A stretch of DNA of 40,948 bases from a virus: the IMG/VR virus record IMGVR_UViG_3300030110_001829, positions 1 through 40,948 of that record. The stretch is one strand, 5' to 3'. Shown one piece after another: positions 31,467 through 40,891 of the stretch. The notes beneath the pieces were generated by a model. That model had not been told where the DNA came from. It made no database searches and worked only from the letters and a program-made list of their open reading frames with translations. Both the position numbers and the translations under genes were made by a program. The stretch's first letter is position 1. Every line of letters begins with the position of its first letter.

Positions 31467-33933
31467 AGCTCCATCAACTACAACACCGACAGGAATACAA
31501 TCGTTAGAAGATGAGATACGTAAAAATCCTTTATCAAGAGAACGAGATCCGTTTTTACCAGCAGTACAAAAACAAAGACAGATAGCTCCTTCAAGAAAAC
31601 GTTTGGAAGAAGAACAAGCGTCTCAACAAATAACATTATCAAAACAAAGAAAAAAACAAGCGGAAGAAAATCCTTTTGAAGATGTGTATGTTTCACACAG
31701 AGGGGTATCTCCTGTAGAAGAATATTCTACAATCCCTCGTGATGCGATGCCAAGTGGTTCTTCTTTATATCAATACATAGCTGCACATCCAAGTGACAAG
31801 CCACTCGCTGCAAAAGAATGGATTCGTTATTTAAAAGGAGGCTTACAAAAAGGTAGAAAAGTAAATACTAGTAATCCTAATTTAAAGAATGTAGATACAA
31901 GTATATCAAAAGAAGAACTTGCCGATTCTAATATATTAGTTTTGGAACCTGTGTTACAAAAAAAAACTTTTCAGTTAAAAAAGTTTGATACTAAACCAAT
32001 AGATACTCCTGCAAAATTTGATGAAAATTTAGAAGTGGGTGGTTATCTAAAAAGTGGAGAATCTTTAAATGCAATGGTAACCAAAGAAGAGTTGTTAGCA
32101 ATGGTTGCTGATCAACCTATGGCACAAGCAAAAGTAAATATATTAGGTTATCAAAATGTTCCTCAAATGGTTAAAAGAATTGATGACGGACACAAAGAAT
32201 TATTAGAACTGGGACAAAGAAATAATGCAATAATTAACAAAGCTATAGATGATGTTGGTTCCTTTGTAAATATTAAAGCAGAACAAAAAGAACGCATACG
32301 AGATCATTTAGTCAATTTGAGAGTCACGCCTCAACAAAGTATAGGAGGTATTACACCTTTTACTTCAATTCAAACACTTATCAAAGAAGGTAGCCAAGCC
32401 AAATTAAAACCTTCTCAAGTGGATAGTATGTTTGAATCAGCCATAAGAAATTTATATGACAACTTACCATCTGAAGATAATCTATTAAAAAAAATTAAAC
32501 TACCAGGAAACAATCAAAGATTTGCAGAAACGTTTGGTGAAGATAAAAGAATGTTAGATACGCTTTTTTTATCAGGAGGTACAGATTTAGGAGAAGCTTT
32601 TACTATACAAAAACAAATGAAAAAAATTGCAGAGAGAACTAAAGATGATGTTGTAGCATCATTTTCTGATCCAAAATTTTTTCCTTCTGTTTATGGAAAC
32701 GCTTCTTCCTATCGTATAGCAGGTGGAGAAGAATATATAGAATTTGTTACAAGAGTTCCTGATCCACAAGGAGTGATTGTTCGTTCAGGAGGACATTACT
32801 CTACTGTAACAGGACCTGATGGAGTGGCACAAAATTTACGACAACAAGCTTTGGCACATACAAGAGGACATATACGTTTTACAAAAGATGGTAAAAAAGT
32901 TTTTCTTATTGATGAACACCAATTAGATAAGCAACAAAAGATAGGAGTGAAACTAGCACGTGAACCAGAATTAAGAAGATTAAATCCGTATAACAGAGAT
33001 TACTTTGATGATGTTGCAGGTTCTGATTCGGGTTCCTTAGTATCTGGACAAAAGAAAAAACTGTTAGATGAAATTATAAAACTAGATAAAGGTGTGCGAA
33101 CAAGTGATGCAGACTTACAAGAAATAGAACGCATACGAGATCGTTTAATGAATATTGATGGTCAGAAAAAATTTCATAACTTAGATAACAATATGTTTGT
33201 AGAAGCTTACAATAAATTGATTAACGAAAAAGGATTAGAGTATCAACCAATGTTGCAAGAACATAGAAACTATACTATTAAAATGTTATCTAAATATTTT
33301 GCAAAAGAAAGACCTGACATAGATTATATAGGAGTGGTTCCTTCTGAAATAAGTGGTGCTGCAAAAGGCCGAGGAACAGCTGCAGACTTTTCTCAATACG
33401 GAACATTCTTAGGTAAAGCTGGTGCAAGACTAGATGGTAAAGTTTTACGAGGACAAAGTTCAGGTACAAGTTCTGAAAGAAGATTAACAAAACCTGATCA
33501 AGATTCTAGTTTTATGAAAGCAATGAAAAGTTTTGCAAAAAACTATGAAGGTAAAATAGTAAAAGTAGATGTGGCACGAAGCGATCCTAAAAAACAATAT
33601 AAAGTAGTTGCTAGAAGTAATGCAAATACAAATACAGAAGGTTCTGATTTAGTAGAACAAAGATTAAAAGGAATGAAGATACAAGCACACGGCCCAACAA
33701 CAGAACCATACCAAGAACATCTTGGTGCGTTCTATACAGATGCAGAAGCGGAATCGTTTATGAATTTAGCAGGAATAAGAGGACGTAAATTTATAATAAC
33801 TGACTCTGGGCCTACTTCAAGATCTTTATACGATAAATATATTTTATTAGAACTACCAAAAGATTTGGACAAAACTCCTGTTAAGATATATAAAAGTAAA
33901 GGGGGTCTAGTCGTAGACCTATTTAAATGGTAG
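31402..33933 (+). CDS. Large head-block protein with polyvalent-protein-like segment
   Basis: An 843-aa protein between the terminase and the portal. Residues 1-100 are basic and Gln/Lys-rich. A segment near 455-515, GGHYSTVTGPDGVAQ ... AHTRGHIRFTKDGKKVFLIDEHQLD, follows the pattern H-x-R-x(n)-G-K-x-V-h-h-I-x-E-x-Q of domains in large polyvalent phage and plasmid proteins. The C-terminal part has a GRGTAADFSQYGTF loop and a mixed alpha/beta end. It may be an injected or virion-carried effector. It starts on an ATGA junction with the tiny AT-hook gene. Confidence 0.55.
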   Translation: MSLKKRGLRALADFFARKKTPEAPSTTTPTGIQSLEDEIRKNPLSRERDPFLPAVQKQRQIAPSRKRLEEEQASQQITLSKQRKKQAEENPFEDVYVSHRGVSPVEEYSTIPRDAMPSGSSLYQYIAAHPSDKPLAAKEWIRYLKGGLQKGRKVNTSNPNLKNVDTSISKEELADSNILVLEPVLQKKTFQLKKFDTKPIDTPAKFDENLEVGGYLKSGESLNAMVTKEELLAMVADQPMAQAKVNILGYQNVPQMVKRIDDGHKELLELGQRNNAIINKAIDDVGSFVNIKAEQKERIRDHLVNLRVTPQQSIGGITPFTSIQTLIKEGSQAKLKPSQVDSMFESAIRNLYDNLPSEDNLLKKIKLPGNNQRFAETFGEDKRMLDTLFLSGGTDLGEAFTIQKQMKKIAERTKDDVVASFSDPKFFPSVYGNASSYRIAGGEEYIEFVTRVPDPQGVIVRSGGHYSTVTGPDGVAQNLRQQALAHTRGHIRFTKDGKKVFLIDEHQLDKQQKIGVKLAREPELRRLNPYNRDYFDDVAGSDSGSLVSGQKKKLLDEIIKLDKGVRTSDADLQEIERIRDRLMNIDGQKKFHNLDNNMFVEAYNKLINEKGLEYQPMLQEHRNYTIKMLSKYFAKERPDIDYIGVVPSEISGAAKGRGTAADFSQYGTFLGKAGARLDGKVLRGQSSGTSSERRLTKPDQDSSFMKAMKSFAKNYEGKIVKVDVARSDPKKQYKVVARSNANTNTEGSDLVEQRLKGMKIQAHGPTTEPYQEHLGAFYTDAEAESFMNLAGIRGRKFIITDSGPTSRSLYDKYILLELPKDLDKTPVKIYKSKGGLVVDLFKW

Positions 33934-33956
33934 ACTATTTATTTTAAGGAGTTTCT

Positions 33957-34793
33957 ATGGGTTCAAAATATAAAATAGGAAAAGCTTTTTATCCAACAAT
34001 AAAAGAGAGTATAAGAGATTTAGGTAAAAGATATAGAAAAGAAACAGGTAAAAAAAGATCTACTATTTTTGATGATGAGTATGCAAAAATAATACGAGAT
34101 AGAGCCGATAGGATGATGGAAGGCGATCGTTATGTTAAAAAATCTTTAAATGGAAGTACAAAAAAATATAATGAATTAATGAAAGTTAGAGATAAATTTA
34201 GTGCTGGAGGTACAATGAATAAAAAAAAGAAAAAAACAAAAGATCCTTTAGTAAGTAAATATAAAAGGATACGTAATACTATTCTTGCTGCTCCTGAAGC
34301 AGTTTCGATTGGTGAAGCTGTTACCGATTTAATTGGTATGGGAGGTTTTGATGATGGTGCTTTAGTTTCTAAAAAACGAAAAAAATTAAGACCAGTGAAA
34401 CCTAAAAAACTTGAATCTGTAAAACCAAGTGAAAAACAAATACCTGAAAGTAATAAAGGATTAAAACCTATACCACCAGAAAACAAAGGATTGAAAAAAT
34501 TACCAAGGGGTGTTAGAAATAAAATGGGTTATATGAAAGATGGTGGTAAGGCTAAAGTATCAAAACTAGGTTCAGAAAAAGATCCAATGACTATGTTAAA
34601 TCAAATGCTAGATAAAAAAATACCACCACTTACTAGAAAAGAAAAAATCAAACTTAAAGCTATAGATATAAAAGACAAAACAAAAAAAGTTATTAAGTAC
34701 GGTGGGTACAGTAACCCTAAAAAAAAATCAACTGGAGGCTCAGTAATAGTGCCAGTTAAAATAGGAAAAAATAAACCTACAAAAATAATGTAA
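33957..34793 (+). CDS. Lys-rich protein of unknown function
   Basis: A 278-aa, strongly basic protein with an AAGGAG site. It has a helical N-terminus (MGSKYKIGKAFYPTIKESI), a poly-Lys linker near 88, a short hydrophobic stretch (AAPEAVSIGEAVTDLIGMGGF) near 115, and a GYMKDGGKAKVS segment. Similar Lys/Gly 'KDGGK' proteins accompany the head genes of marine phages. It could bind DNA or the portal; function unknown. Confidence 0.6.
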   Translation: MGSKYKIGKAFYPTIKESIRDLGKRYRKETGKKRSTIFDDEYAKIIRDRADRMMEGDRYVKKSLNGSTKKYNELMKVRDKFSAGGTMNKKKKKTKDPLVSKYKRIRNTILAAPEAVSIGEAVTDLIGMGGFDDGALVSKKRKKLRPVKPKKLESVKPSEKQIPESNKGLKPIPPENKGLKKLPRGVRNKMGYMKDGGKAKVSKLGSEKDPMTMLNQMLDKKIPPLTRKEKIKLKAIDIKDKTKKVIKYGGYSNPKKKSTGGSVIVPVKIGKNKPTKIM

Positions 34794-34797
34794 TTAT

Positions 34798-37152
34798 ATG
34801 GCTGATGTTGAATTAAACCCTGAGATACAAGAAGATGATATTGCCCCTGATGGCTTACCTGAAGTTGAAATAGAAGAAGAAGAGGATATGGAGCAAGAGG
34901 AAGTTGCTCAAGATTTTTCTCAAGAACAACAAGCAATACAATTTTTTTCTAATTTATCGGAAGAATTAGATGAGCGTGTTTTATCAGGATTAGCAGTTGA
35001 TTTATTAGCTGACTACAGAAAAGATAAAGAATCAAGAAGTGATTGGGAACAAGCCTACACAAAAGGATTAGATTTATTAGGTTTTAAATACACAGAAGAA
35101 AGTGGCCCTTTTTTAGGAGCTTCTTCTGTAACACATCCATTGTTAGCAGAATCGATTACACAATTTCAAGCACAGGCTTATAAAGAATTATTACCAGCAA
35201 ACGGTCCTGTAAAAACACAAGTCGTGGGAGAAAGAAGTCCAGAAAGAAATGAACAAGCTCAAAGAGTAAAAGAATTTATGAACTATATGCTGACAGACAA
35301 AATGGAAGAGTACACTCCTGAGTTTGATCAAATGTTGTTTTATCTTCCTTTAGCTGGTTCTTCTTTTAAAAAAGTATATTACGATGAAGTAATGAAAAGA
35401 GCAGTCAGTAAATTTATACCTGCTGAAGATTTAGTAGTTCCTTACTATGCAACAGACTTACGAGATTGTGATCGAATAACACATATTTTAAAAATGAATG
35501 AAAACGATGTTTTAAAAAAACAACGAGCAGGTTTTTATAGAGATGTAGAAATACTACCATCAAGAAGAGATGATGATGAAGTGCAAGACAAGTATGATTC
35601 TATTGAAGGAGTGGCCGATAACCAAGATACAGATTATCAATTTAATATTTTAGAAATGCACGTAGATTTAGACTTGGAAGAATATGAAGTAGAGGATGCA
35701 GAAAAAAACGTCAAGCTTCCTTACATTGTAACTATTGATGAAGGCTCACAAGAAATATTATCTATATATAGAAACTATAATATGAATGATGATACTTTCA
35801 AAAGAAAAGATTTCTTTGTTCATTTTAAATTTTTACCGGGATTAGGTTTTTATGGTTTTGGATTAATACATATGATTGGTGGATTATCAAGAGCCGCAAC
35901 TGCCGCGTTGAGACAATTATTAGATGCTGGAACTTTAAGTAACTTACCAGCAGGTTTTAAGTCAAGAGGCATGCGCATTAGAGATGATGACCAACCTTTT
36001 CAACCTGGTGAATTTAGAGATGTTGATGCTCCGGGAGGAAACATACGAGATCAATTTTTACCTTTACCTTTCAAAGAGCCAAGCACAACTTTATTTAACC
36101 TTTTAGGATTTGTAGTTCAAGCAGGTCAGCGATTTGCATCTATTGCAGATTTACAAACAGGTAATGATAAACAAAATAGAGCTGTTGGTTCTACACTAGC
36201 ATTACTTGAACGTGGTTCAAGAGTTATGAGTGCAATACATAAACGTTGCTACTATTCTATGCGACAAGAATTTAAATTATTAGCTTCTGTTTTTGGAACA
36301 TACTTGCCTCCTGTATATCCGTATGCAGTTTATGGAGGTAATCGTTTTGTTAAACTTACAGATTTTAGTCAAGAGGTAGATGTTTTACCTGTAGCTGATC
36401 CAGATGTATTTTCTTTATCGCAAAGATTTACAATGGCACAAACACAATTACAAGTAGCTTCAAGTAATCCTGCAATGCACGATATGCGTGAAGCTTATTA
36501 CAGAGTATATGAAGCATTAGGTACAAAACAAATTGATAGTTTATTAAAACCATCACAAAAACCAAAGCCGTCTGACCCTGCTATTGAAAATAGTAATGCT
36601 ATGAAAATGATGCCTTTAAAAGCATTTCCTGAACAAGATCATGATGCACATATTGGAGCACACATTGCTTTTATGCAAACTAGAATGGTGCAAGTAAATC
36701 CAGCTGTGTATGGTGCTCTTCAAGCACACATTATGGAACATATTTCTTTTAAGGCAAGAGCTTTAGTATTAATGGATATACAAAAAGACCAACAAATGAC
36801 TGCTTTATCACAAACTGATCCTAAACAATTTGAAACAGTAACAGAATCTAAGATAGCTCAAACTATAAATGAACTTACACAAGGTTTAGCTGAATTAGAA
36901 CAAGGTACAAGTAAACCCGATCCGTTAGTTGCTCTTAAAACTAGAGAGTTAGACCTAAGAGCTATGGACTTACAAAGAAGACAAGGCGAGTTTGCTGCTA
37001 CAGAGCAAAGAAAAATAGATGAATTTGAAGAAAAAATAGATTTAGATAAAATGAAGAGAGAAGATCAAGAGTTTCAAGCACAAGAACGTATAAGAGTGGC
37101 TGATGAAAAAGTAGATATAGCGAGAAGTAAGGTAAATGAGCAAAAAAACTAA
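34798..37152 (+). CDS. Portal protein (P22-like)
   Basis: A 784-aa portal, the dodecameric ring at the capsid vertex through which DNA enters and leaves. The N-terminus is acidic and disordered (to about 45). The core has YRKDKESRSDWEQAYTKGLDLLG, FLGASSVTHPLLAESITQFQAQAYKEL and GFGLIHMIGGLSRAATAALRQLLDAGTL, typical of large P22-type portals. The C-terminal 130 residues are a long helix rich in Glu/Gln/Lys, like the barrel. Position after the terminase and before scaffold and capsid genes fits. Confidence 0.9.
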   Translation: MADVELNPEIQEDDIAPDGLPEVEIEEEEDMEQEEVAQDFSQEQQAIQFFSNLSEELDERVLSGLAVDLLADYRKDKESRSDWEQAYTKGLDLLGFKYTEESGPFLGASSVTHPLLAESITQFQAQAYKELLPANGPVKTQVVGERSPERNEQAQRVKEFMNYMLTDKMEEYTPEFDQMLFYLPLAGSSFKKVYYDEVMKRAVSKFIPAEDLVVPYYATDLRDCDRITHILKMNENDVLKKQRAGFYRDVEILPSRRDDDEVQDKYDSIEGVADNQDTDYQFNILEMHVDLDLEEYEVEDAEKNVKLPYIVTIDEGSQEILSIYRNYNMNDDTFKRKDFFVHFKFLPGLGFYGFGLIHMIGGLSRAATAALRQLLDAGTLSNLPAGFKSRGMRIRDDDQPFQPGEFRDVDAPGGNIRDQFLPLPFKEPSTTLFNLLGFVVQAGQRFASIADLQTGNDKQNRAVGSTLALLERGSRVMSAIHKRCYYSMRQEFKLLASVFGTYLPPVYPYAVYGGNRFVKLTDFSQEVDVLPVADPDVFSLSQRFTMAQTQLQVASSNPAMHDMREAYYRVYEALGTKQIDSLLKPSQKPKPSDPAIENSNAMKMMPLKAFPEQDHDAHIGAHIAFMQTRMVQVNPAVYGALQAHIMEHISFKARALVLMDIQKDQQMTALSQTDPKQFETVTESKIAQTINELTQGLAELEQGTSKPDPLVALKTRELDLRAMDLQRRQGEFAATEQRKIDEFEEKIDLDKMKREDQEFQAQERIRVADEKVDIARSKVNEQKN

Positions 37153-37822
37153 AAAAACCTTTGGAAAAAAATTAAAAGTTATGCAACTTGGGCAAAATTT
37201 AATGGCAAGTAAGCAAAGAAGTAACATTAAACAAGAAAACATACCTTCTATGTCTCAATTTTTAGCTAAAATTAAAAACAAAACACAAAGACCTACCAGA
37301 AAAGTGTTTCCTATGCCTTATGAACAGGTACAAGGAGCAAAAAGCGGTAAAGTTATGGAAAAAGTAAAGAACCCTAGTGTTGCTTATAAGGTAGCTGACA
37401 AAATTATCAAAAGTAAAAAATACCCTTATGTAAACAGAGCTGTAAATCCTAAATCACCTACCATAGATAATCAAACAATGAGAACTATGGGTTCTGATGG
37501 TAAATTATTTCCAACGATTAGAAGAAATAAAAGAGGTAGGTTAAGACAATATGGTAGTAAACAGGCTATGAAAATAGCTCAATTGAAAAACGATGCTATA
37601 TCTGTAACTGATATTGCTCCAACTTATGTTGACACAAAAGATGTGTCTATAGCATTGTCAAATAGAGTTGGTAAAGCAAGAGGAGTGCCCCCAAAAAAAG
37701 GTCCTAACCCTCAAGGTATGAAAGAAGGTGGTTGCCCTTATAGAGAAAATGGTGTAAGAAGTCCTATAAAGGGTGTAAAACCCATACAGATAAAAGGCGT
37801 TAAATTTACAGGAGTAAAATAA
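37136..37822 (+). CDS. Conserved marine-phage basic protein
   Basis: A 228-aa basic protein, overlapping the portal end by 17 bases. Its C-terminus GCPYRENGVRSPIKGVKPIQIKGVKFTGVK is a recurring signature of marine phage head-block proteins that I recognise without a function. The rest is Lys/Arg-rich. It ends coupled to the holin gene. A structural or assembly role is inferred from location. Confidence 0.6.
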   Translation: MSKKTKKTFGKKLKVMQLGQNLMASKQRSNIKQENIPSMSQFLAKIKNKTQRPTRKVFPMPYEQVQGAKSGKVMEKVKNPSVAYKVADKIIKSKKYPYVNRAVNPKSPTIDNQTMRTMGSDGKLFPTIRRNKRGRLRQYGSKQAMKIAQLKNDAISVTDIAPTYVDTKDVSIALSNRVGKARGVPPKKGPNPQGMKEGGCPYRENGVRSPIKGVKPIQIKGVKFTGVK

Positions 37823-38211
37823 TGGCACTTACTGCATTAATAGGACCAGCAACTAAATTAATTGGAAAATTTGTACGAGATAAAGATAAACAAGCACAAC
37901 TTGCTCATGAAATATCTACAATGGCAGAAAAACATGGTCAAGAGTTAGCATTAGCACAAATAAAATTAAATACAGAAGAAGCTAAAGGTAATTGGTTTCA
38001 ATCATCGTGGAGACCTTTGTGTGGATGGATCTGCGCATTATCCTTGGGTATAAATTTTATGGTTGCTCCGATTTGTGCAGGTTTTGGTATTACTGTTCCA
38101 CAAGCTGACATGTCGATTATGATGCCTCTTTTGCTTGGAATGTTAGGAATCGGAGGATTGCGCTCCTTGGACAAAATCAAAAAAGTAGATACGAAAACAA
38201 CAAAAAAATAA
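37822..38211 (+). CDS. Holin of the 3TM / gene-transfer-agent type
   Basis: A 129-aa membrane protein that should form the pore for lysis. An N-terminal amphipathic part with KIGKFVRDKDKQ-type charge is followed by FQSSWRPLCGWICALSLGINFMVAP, a second segment after CAGFGITVPQ, and MMPLLLGMLGIGGLRSLDKI. The WRPLCGWICA opening is the mark of the GTA holin family (Holin of 3TMs). The charged KVDTKTTKK tail stays in the cytoplasm. No endolysin gene is next to it, so the lysis enzyme must be elsewhere. Confidence 0.82.
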   Translation: MALTALIGPATKLIGKFVRDKDKQAQLAHEISTMAEKHGQELALAQIKLNTEEAKGNWFQSSWRPLCGWICALSLGINFMVAPICAGFGITVPQADMSIMMPLLLGMLGIGGLRSLDKIKKVDTKTTKK

Positions 38212-38394
38212 ATGTACGATATTGATACTATTCAAGTTTTAAGAGCTAAAATAAAATCCAGTTTAGATAGATATAAAGAAGATATCATTTATAGTGTAGA
38301 CACAATGGAAAACTTACAATATGCTAGAGGAAAGATCAATGCTTTAGAAACGTTGCAACAGGACTTAAATGACCTGCTTAAAAAGGAAAGTTAA
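38212..38394 (+). CDS. Small coiled-coil protein
   Basis: A 60-aa helical protein (MYDIDTIQVLRAKIKSSLDRYKEDIIYSVDT...) beginning directly at the holin stop. Heptad spacing of hydrophobic residues suggests a coiled-coil dimer. Marine phages often have such a small gene between holin and chaperonin genes. Function unknown. Confidence 0.6.
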   Translation: MYDIDTIQVLRAKIKSSLDRYKEDIIYSVDTMENLQYARGKINALETLQQDLNDLLKKES

Positions 38395-38829
38395 ATGAGT
38401 GTAGAATTACAGAAGAAGCCGAAACTTATATTACCTAAAAGAATAAAACAAAAACCCAATATACCTTTAACCACACAAGAGAGAGAAGAATATTTAAATA
38501 CGCTTCCTGATCCAGTAGGTTATAGAATGTTGTTAAAACCATTTGTTCCTGAAAAGAAAACACAAGGTGGTATTTTACTATCTGATAAAACAGCAGAAAC
38601 AATGGAAATGACAACTGTAGTTGGATTAGTTGTAAAGATGGGAGAGCTTTGTTATAAAGATAAAAGTAAATTCCCTGAAGGTCCTTGGTGTAAAGAAGGA
38701 CAATTTGTTATTTATGGTAGATATGCGGGAGCTAGATTTAAAACTAAATTTGGTGAACACAGAATATTAAACGATGATGAGATCATCGCAACAATTAAAA
38801 AACCCGAGGATGTCCTCGCACTATTTTAA
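38395..38829 (+). CDS. GroES-like co-chaperonin
   Basis: A 144-aa protein of the Cpn10 fold. After a 40-residue basic extension come DPVGYRMLLKPFVPEKKTQGGILLSDKTAETMEM, the mobile-loop and strand region, then VVGLVVKMGELCYKD and GQFVIYGRYAGARFKTKFGEHRILNDDEIIATI, matching the GroES core. It probably replaces host GroES on host GroEL for folding the capsid protein, like T4 gp31. No GroEL is present. Position before scaffold and capsid genes supports this. A ribosome site AAAGG lies ahead. Confidence 0.85.
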   Translation: MSVELQKKPKLILPKRIKQKPNIPLTTQEREEYLNTLPDPVGYRMLLKPFVPEKKTQGGILLSDKTAETMEMTTVVGLVVKMGELCYKDKSKFPEGPWCKEGQFVIYGRYAGARFKTKFGEHRILNDDEIIATIKKPEDVLALF

Positions 38830-38838
38830 GGAGTAGTT

Positions 38839-39732
38839 ATGGCACAAGAACAACAAGTAGAACTTGATATAGATGATGCAGAAGAAAAGACAGTACAAGT
38901 AACTGAAAAATCAAGCGACAATGAAAAGGTGGAAACACCTACTGTTGATTTAGGTTACACAGAGTATGATAAAAACACAGAAGTAAAAGTTGAAGATAAT
39001 CCACAAGACGACTTGACTGAAATATCTGGTAATGTCCAAAAAAGAATAGATAAACTTACAAAAAATTGGAGAGAGTCTCAAAGAAGAGAAAGAGCAGCTC
39101 TTGATTATGCAAAAGGTTTACAACAAAAATATTCAGATATTGAAAAAAGTTATTCTACAGTAGATGAAAATTATGTTAAAGAATATGATGCTAGAGTAGA
39201 TGCCGAAAGAGAGCAAGTTAAGAAAACTTTACAAGAAGCTATTGAATCACAAGATTCAAAAAAAATAATGGAAGCTAATGACCAACTTACAAAATTAGCT
39301 GTAGAAAAAGAAAAAGCTAGAATTAAAATACAACAAAAAGAACAAGAAAAAGAAGTTAAAAAAGAACAACCTACACAAGAGCAGGTACAACAACCAGTTA
39401 CTCCAAGTCCTAGAGCTCAAGAATGGGCAGGAGAGAACAATTGGTTTGGCACAGATAAAGCTATGACAAATGCAGCTTTTGGAATACATGAAGATTTAGT
39501 CCAAAAGGGGTTTGACGTAGAAAGTGAAGAGTATTATGCTGAAGTAGATAAGCAAATGAGGGGCTACTTTCCTAATAAGTTTGCTGAAGAGACAAGACCC
39601 GTTCAAACTGTTGCCTCAGCGGGGCGAAAACAGCAAGGACGTAAAACTGTGAAACTCACTCGTTCGCAGGTTGCGATAGCAAAAAAATTAGGAGTGCCAT
39701 TAGAAGAATACGCTAAATACGTGAAAGGATAG
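38839..39732 (+). CDS. Capsid scaffolding protein
   Basis: A 297-aa acidic, highly helical protein: Glu/Asp-rich N-terminus (to about 60), a coiled coil of Gln/Glu/Lys (RESQRRERAALDYAKGLQQK to EKARIKIQQKEQEKEVKK), a hinge with Pro/Thr/Gln, and a compact C-terminal part (WAGENNWFGTDKAMTNAAFGIHEDL). This composition and position, between chaperonin and capsid genes, match phage scaffolds that are removed after prohead assembly. The basic end KTVKLTRSQVAIAKKLGV is a likely capsid contact. Confidence 0.85.
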   Translation: MAQEQQVELDIDDAEEKTVQVTEKSSDNEKVETPTVDLGYTEYDKNTEVKVEDNPQDDLTEISGNVQKRIDKLTKNWRESQRRERAALDYAKGLQQKYSDIEKSYSTVDENYVKEYDARVDAEREQVKKTLQEAIESQDSKKIMEANDQLTKLAVEKEKARIKIQQKEQEKEVKKEQPTQEQVQQPVTPSPRAQEWAGENNWFGTDKAMTNAAFGIHEDLVQKGFDVESEEYYAEVDKQMRGYFPNKFAEETRPVQTVASAGRKQQGRKTVKLTRSQVAIAKKLGVPLEEYAKYVKG

Positions 39733-39735
39733 ATT

Positions 39736-40206
39736 ATGACACAGAAAATAGATAGAACTTCACGCAGTTCAAGGGAAACTGTAGAAACTAGGAATAAACC
39801 TTGGACTCCACCATCAAGTCTGGATGCACCTCCTGCGCCTAAAGGATATAAACATCGTTGGATAAGAACTGAAAGCATTGGTTTTATGGATACAGGTAAT
39901 GTATCTAAAAAACTTAGAGAAGGTTGGGAGTTCGTAAGAGCTGAAGAAGTAAAAAACCAACTTGGCGATCACGACTTTCCAGTGGTACAACAAGGGCAGT
40001 ATCAGGGGTTAATCGGGGTTGGAGGCCTTGTGTTGGCAAGGATACCTGAAGAGATAGTCGAGCAACGCAAAAAATATTTTGAAGACATTACTAAAGATCA
40101 AGTAAAGTCCGTTGATAACGATATTCTAAGGGAACAACGTCCTGAGATGCCTGTCAATATTGATAGACAATCAAGGGTAAGTTTTGGTGGCTCTCGCAAG
40201 AAGTGA
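39736..40206 (+). CDS. Small head-block protein
   Basis: A 156-aa protein with an AAAGGA site. It has a Pro/Ala-rich stretch (WTPPSSLDAPPAPKGYKHRWIRTE) and a C-terminal helix with basic residues. The PPAPKGYKHRWIR block recurs in marine phages directly before the capsid gene, and I recall no function. It may help capsid assembly. A hairpin and T-run lie at its 3' end. Confidence 0.6.
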   Translation: MTQKIDRTSRSSRETVETRNKPWTPPSSLDAPPAPKGYKHRWIRTESIGFMDTGNVSKKLREGWEFVRAEEVKNQLGDHDFPVVQQGQYQGLIGVGGLVLARIPEEIVEQRKKYFEDITKDQVKSVDNDILREQRPEMPVNIDRQSRVSFGGSRKK

Positions 40207-40216
40207 GAGTTTTTTT
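40190..40216 (+). terminator. Possible attenuating terminator before the capsid genes
   Basis: GCTCTC / GAGAGT with a nine-base loop, then seven T (40210-40216), starting within the end of the preceding gene. The 6-bp stem is modest, so it may only lower or adjust read-through to the capsid genes. Confidence 0.5.
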
Positions 40217-40243
40217 GTTAATTATTTTATAAGGAAATAAAAT

Positions 40244-40888
40244 ATGGCTAATACTAATGTATCGTTTGGCTTGAGACCTTTAGCAAGATTAGGTTCAAGT
40301 TACAACACTACTGGTACTACTGAATACAGAATAGCTTATGACAATGCCAATAGAATTTACCAAGGGATGCCTGTAATACCTACTGCGGCTGGAACAATCG
40401 ATGATTTACAAGCAGCAGCTGGTGGAACAGTTTCTATCTTAGGTGTATTCTATGGTTGCGAATATGTTTCAAGTACCACTGGAGAAAGAATTTTCTCTAA
40501 CAACTGGCCTGGGTCTGGAGCTGATAGTAATCACCCAGTAAAGGCTTTTTTATATGACGATCCAATGCAATTATTTGTGATAGCAGGTGATGCTGGTGGA
40601 GCAAATTTTGATACGGAAGCTGAAATAAGAGCAGCAATATTCTTAAACGTGCAAATGGCAAATGGTAACAGTGGTAATAATACTACTGGTATTTCTACTG
40701 CTGTTGCTGATTTAAGCACAGCTGCTGATACTGCTTCTTTCCCTCTACGTATAGTGGGTATTCAAGAAGATCCTGAAAATTCAGACTTCACAGCAGCAGG
40801 TATTCCATTGATCGTGCGTATTAATAATCATTTTAATGCACCGAACGGCTCTATAGTCCAAGGTACAGTTTCAAACACAGGAGTATAA
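40244..40888 (+). CDS. Structural protein before the capsid gene, possible decoration protein
   Basis: A 214-aa Ala/Gly/Thr/Asn-rich, beta-rich protein (MANTNVSFGLRPLARLGSSYNTTGTTEYRIAY...) with an AAGGAA site. It has SILGVFYGCEYVSSTTGERIFSNNWP, VKAFLYDDPMQLFVIAGD and a RIVGIQEDPEN segment. This is the make-up of marine phage head-surface or decoration proteins encoded just before the major capsid gene. No enzyme motif. Role inferred from position and composition. Confidence 0.65.
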   Translation: MANTNVSFGLRPLARLGSSYNTTGTTEYRIAYDNANRIYQGMPVIPTAAGTIDDLQAAAGGTVSILGVFYGCEYVSSTTGERIFSNNWPGSGADSNHPVKAFLYDDPMQLFVIAGDAGGANFDTEAEIRAAIFLNVQMANGNSGNNTTGISTAVADLSTAADTASFPLRIVGIQEDPENSDFTAAGIPLIVRINNHFNAPNGSIVQGTVSNTGV

Positions 40889-40891
40889 AGC

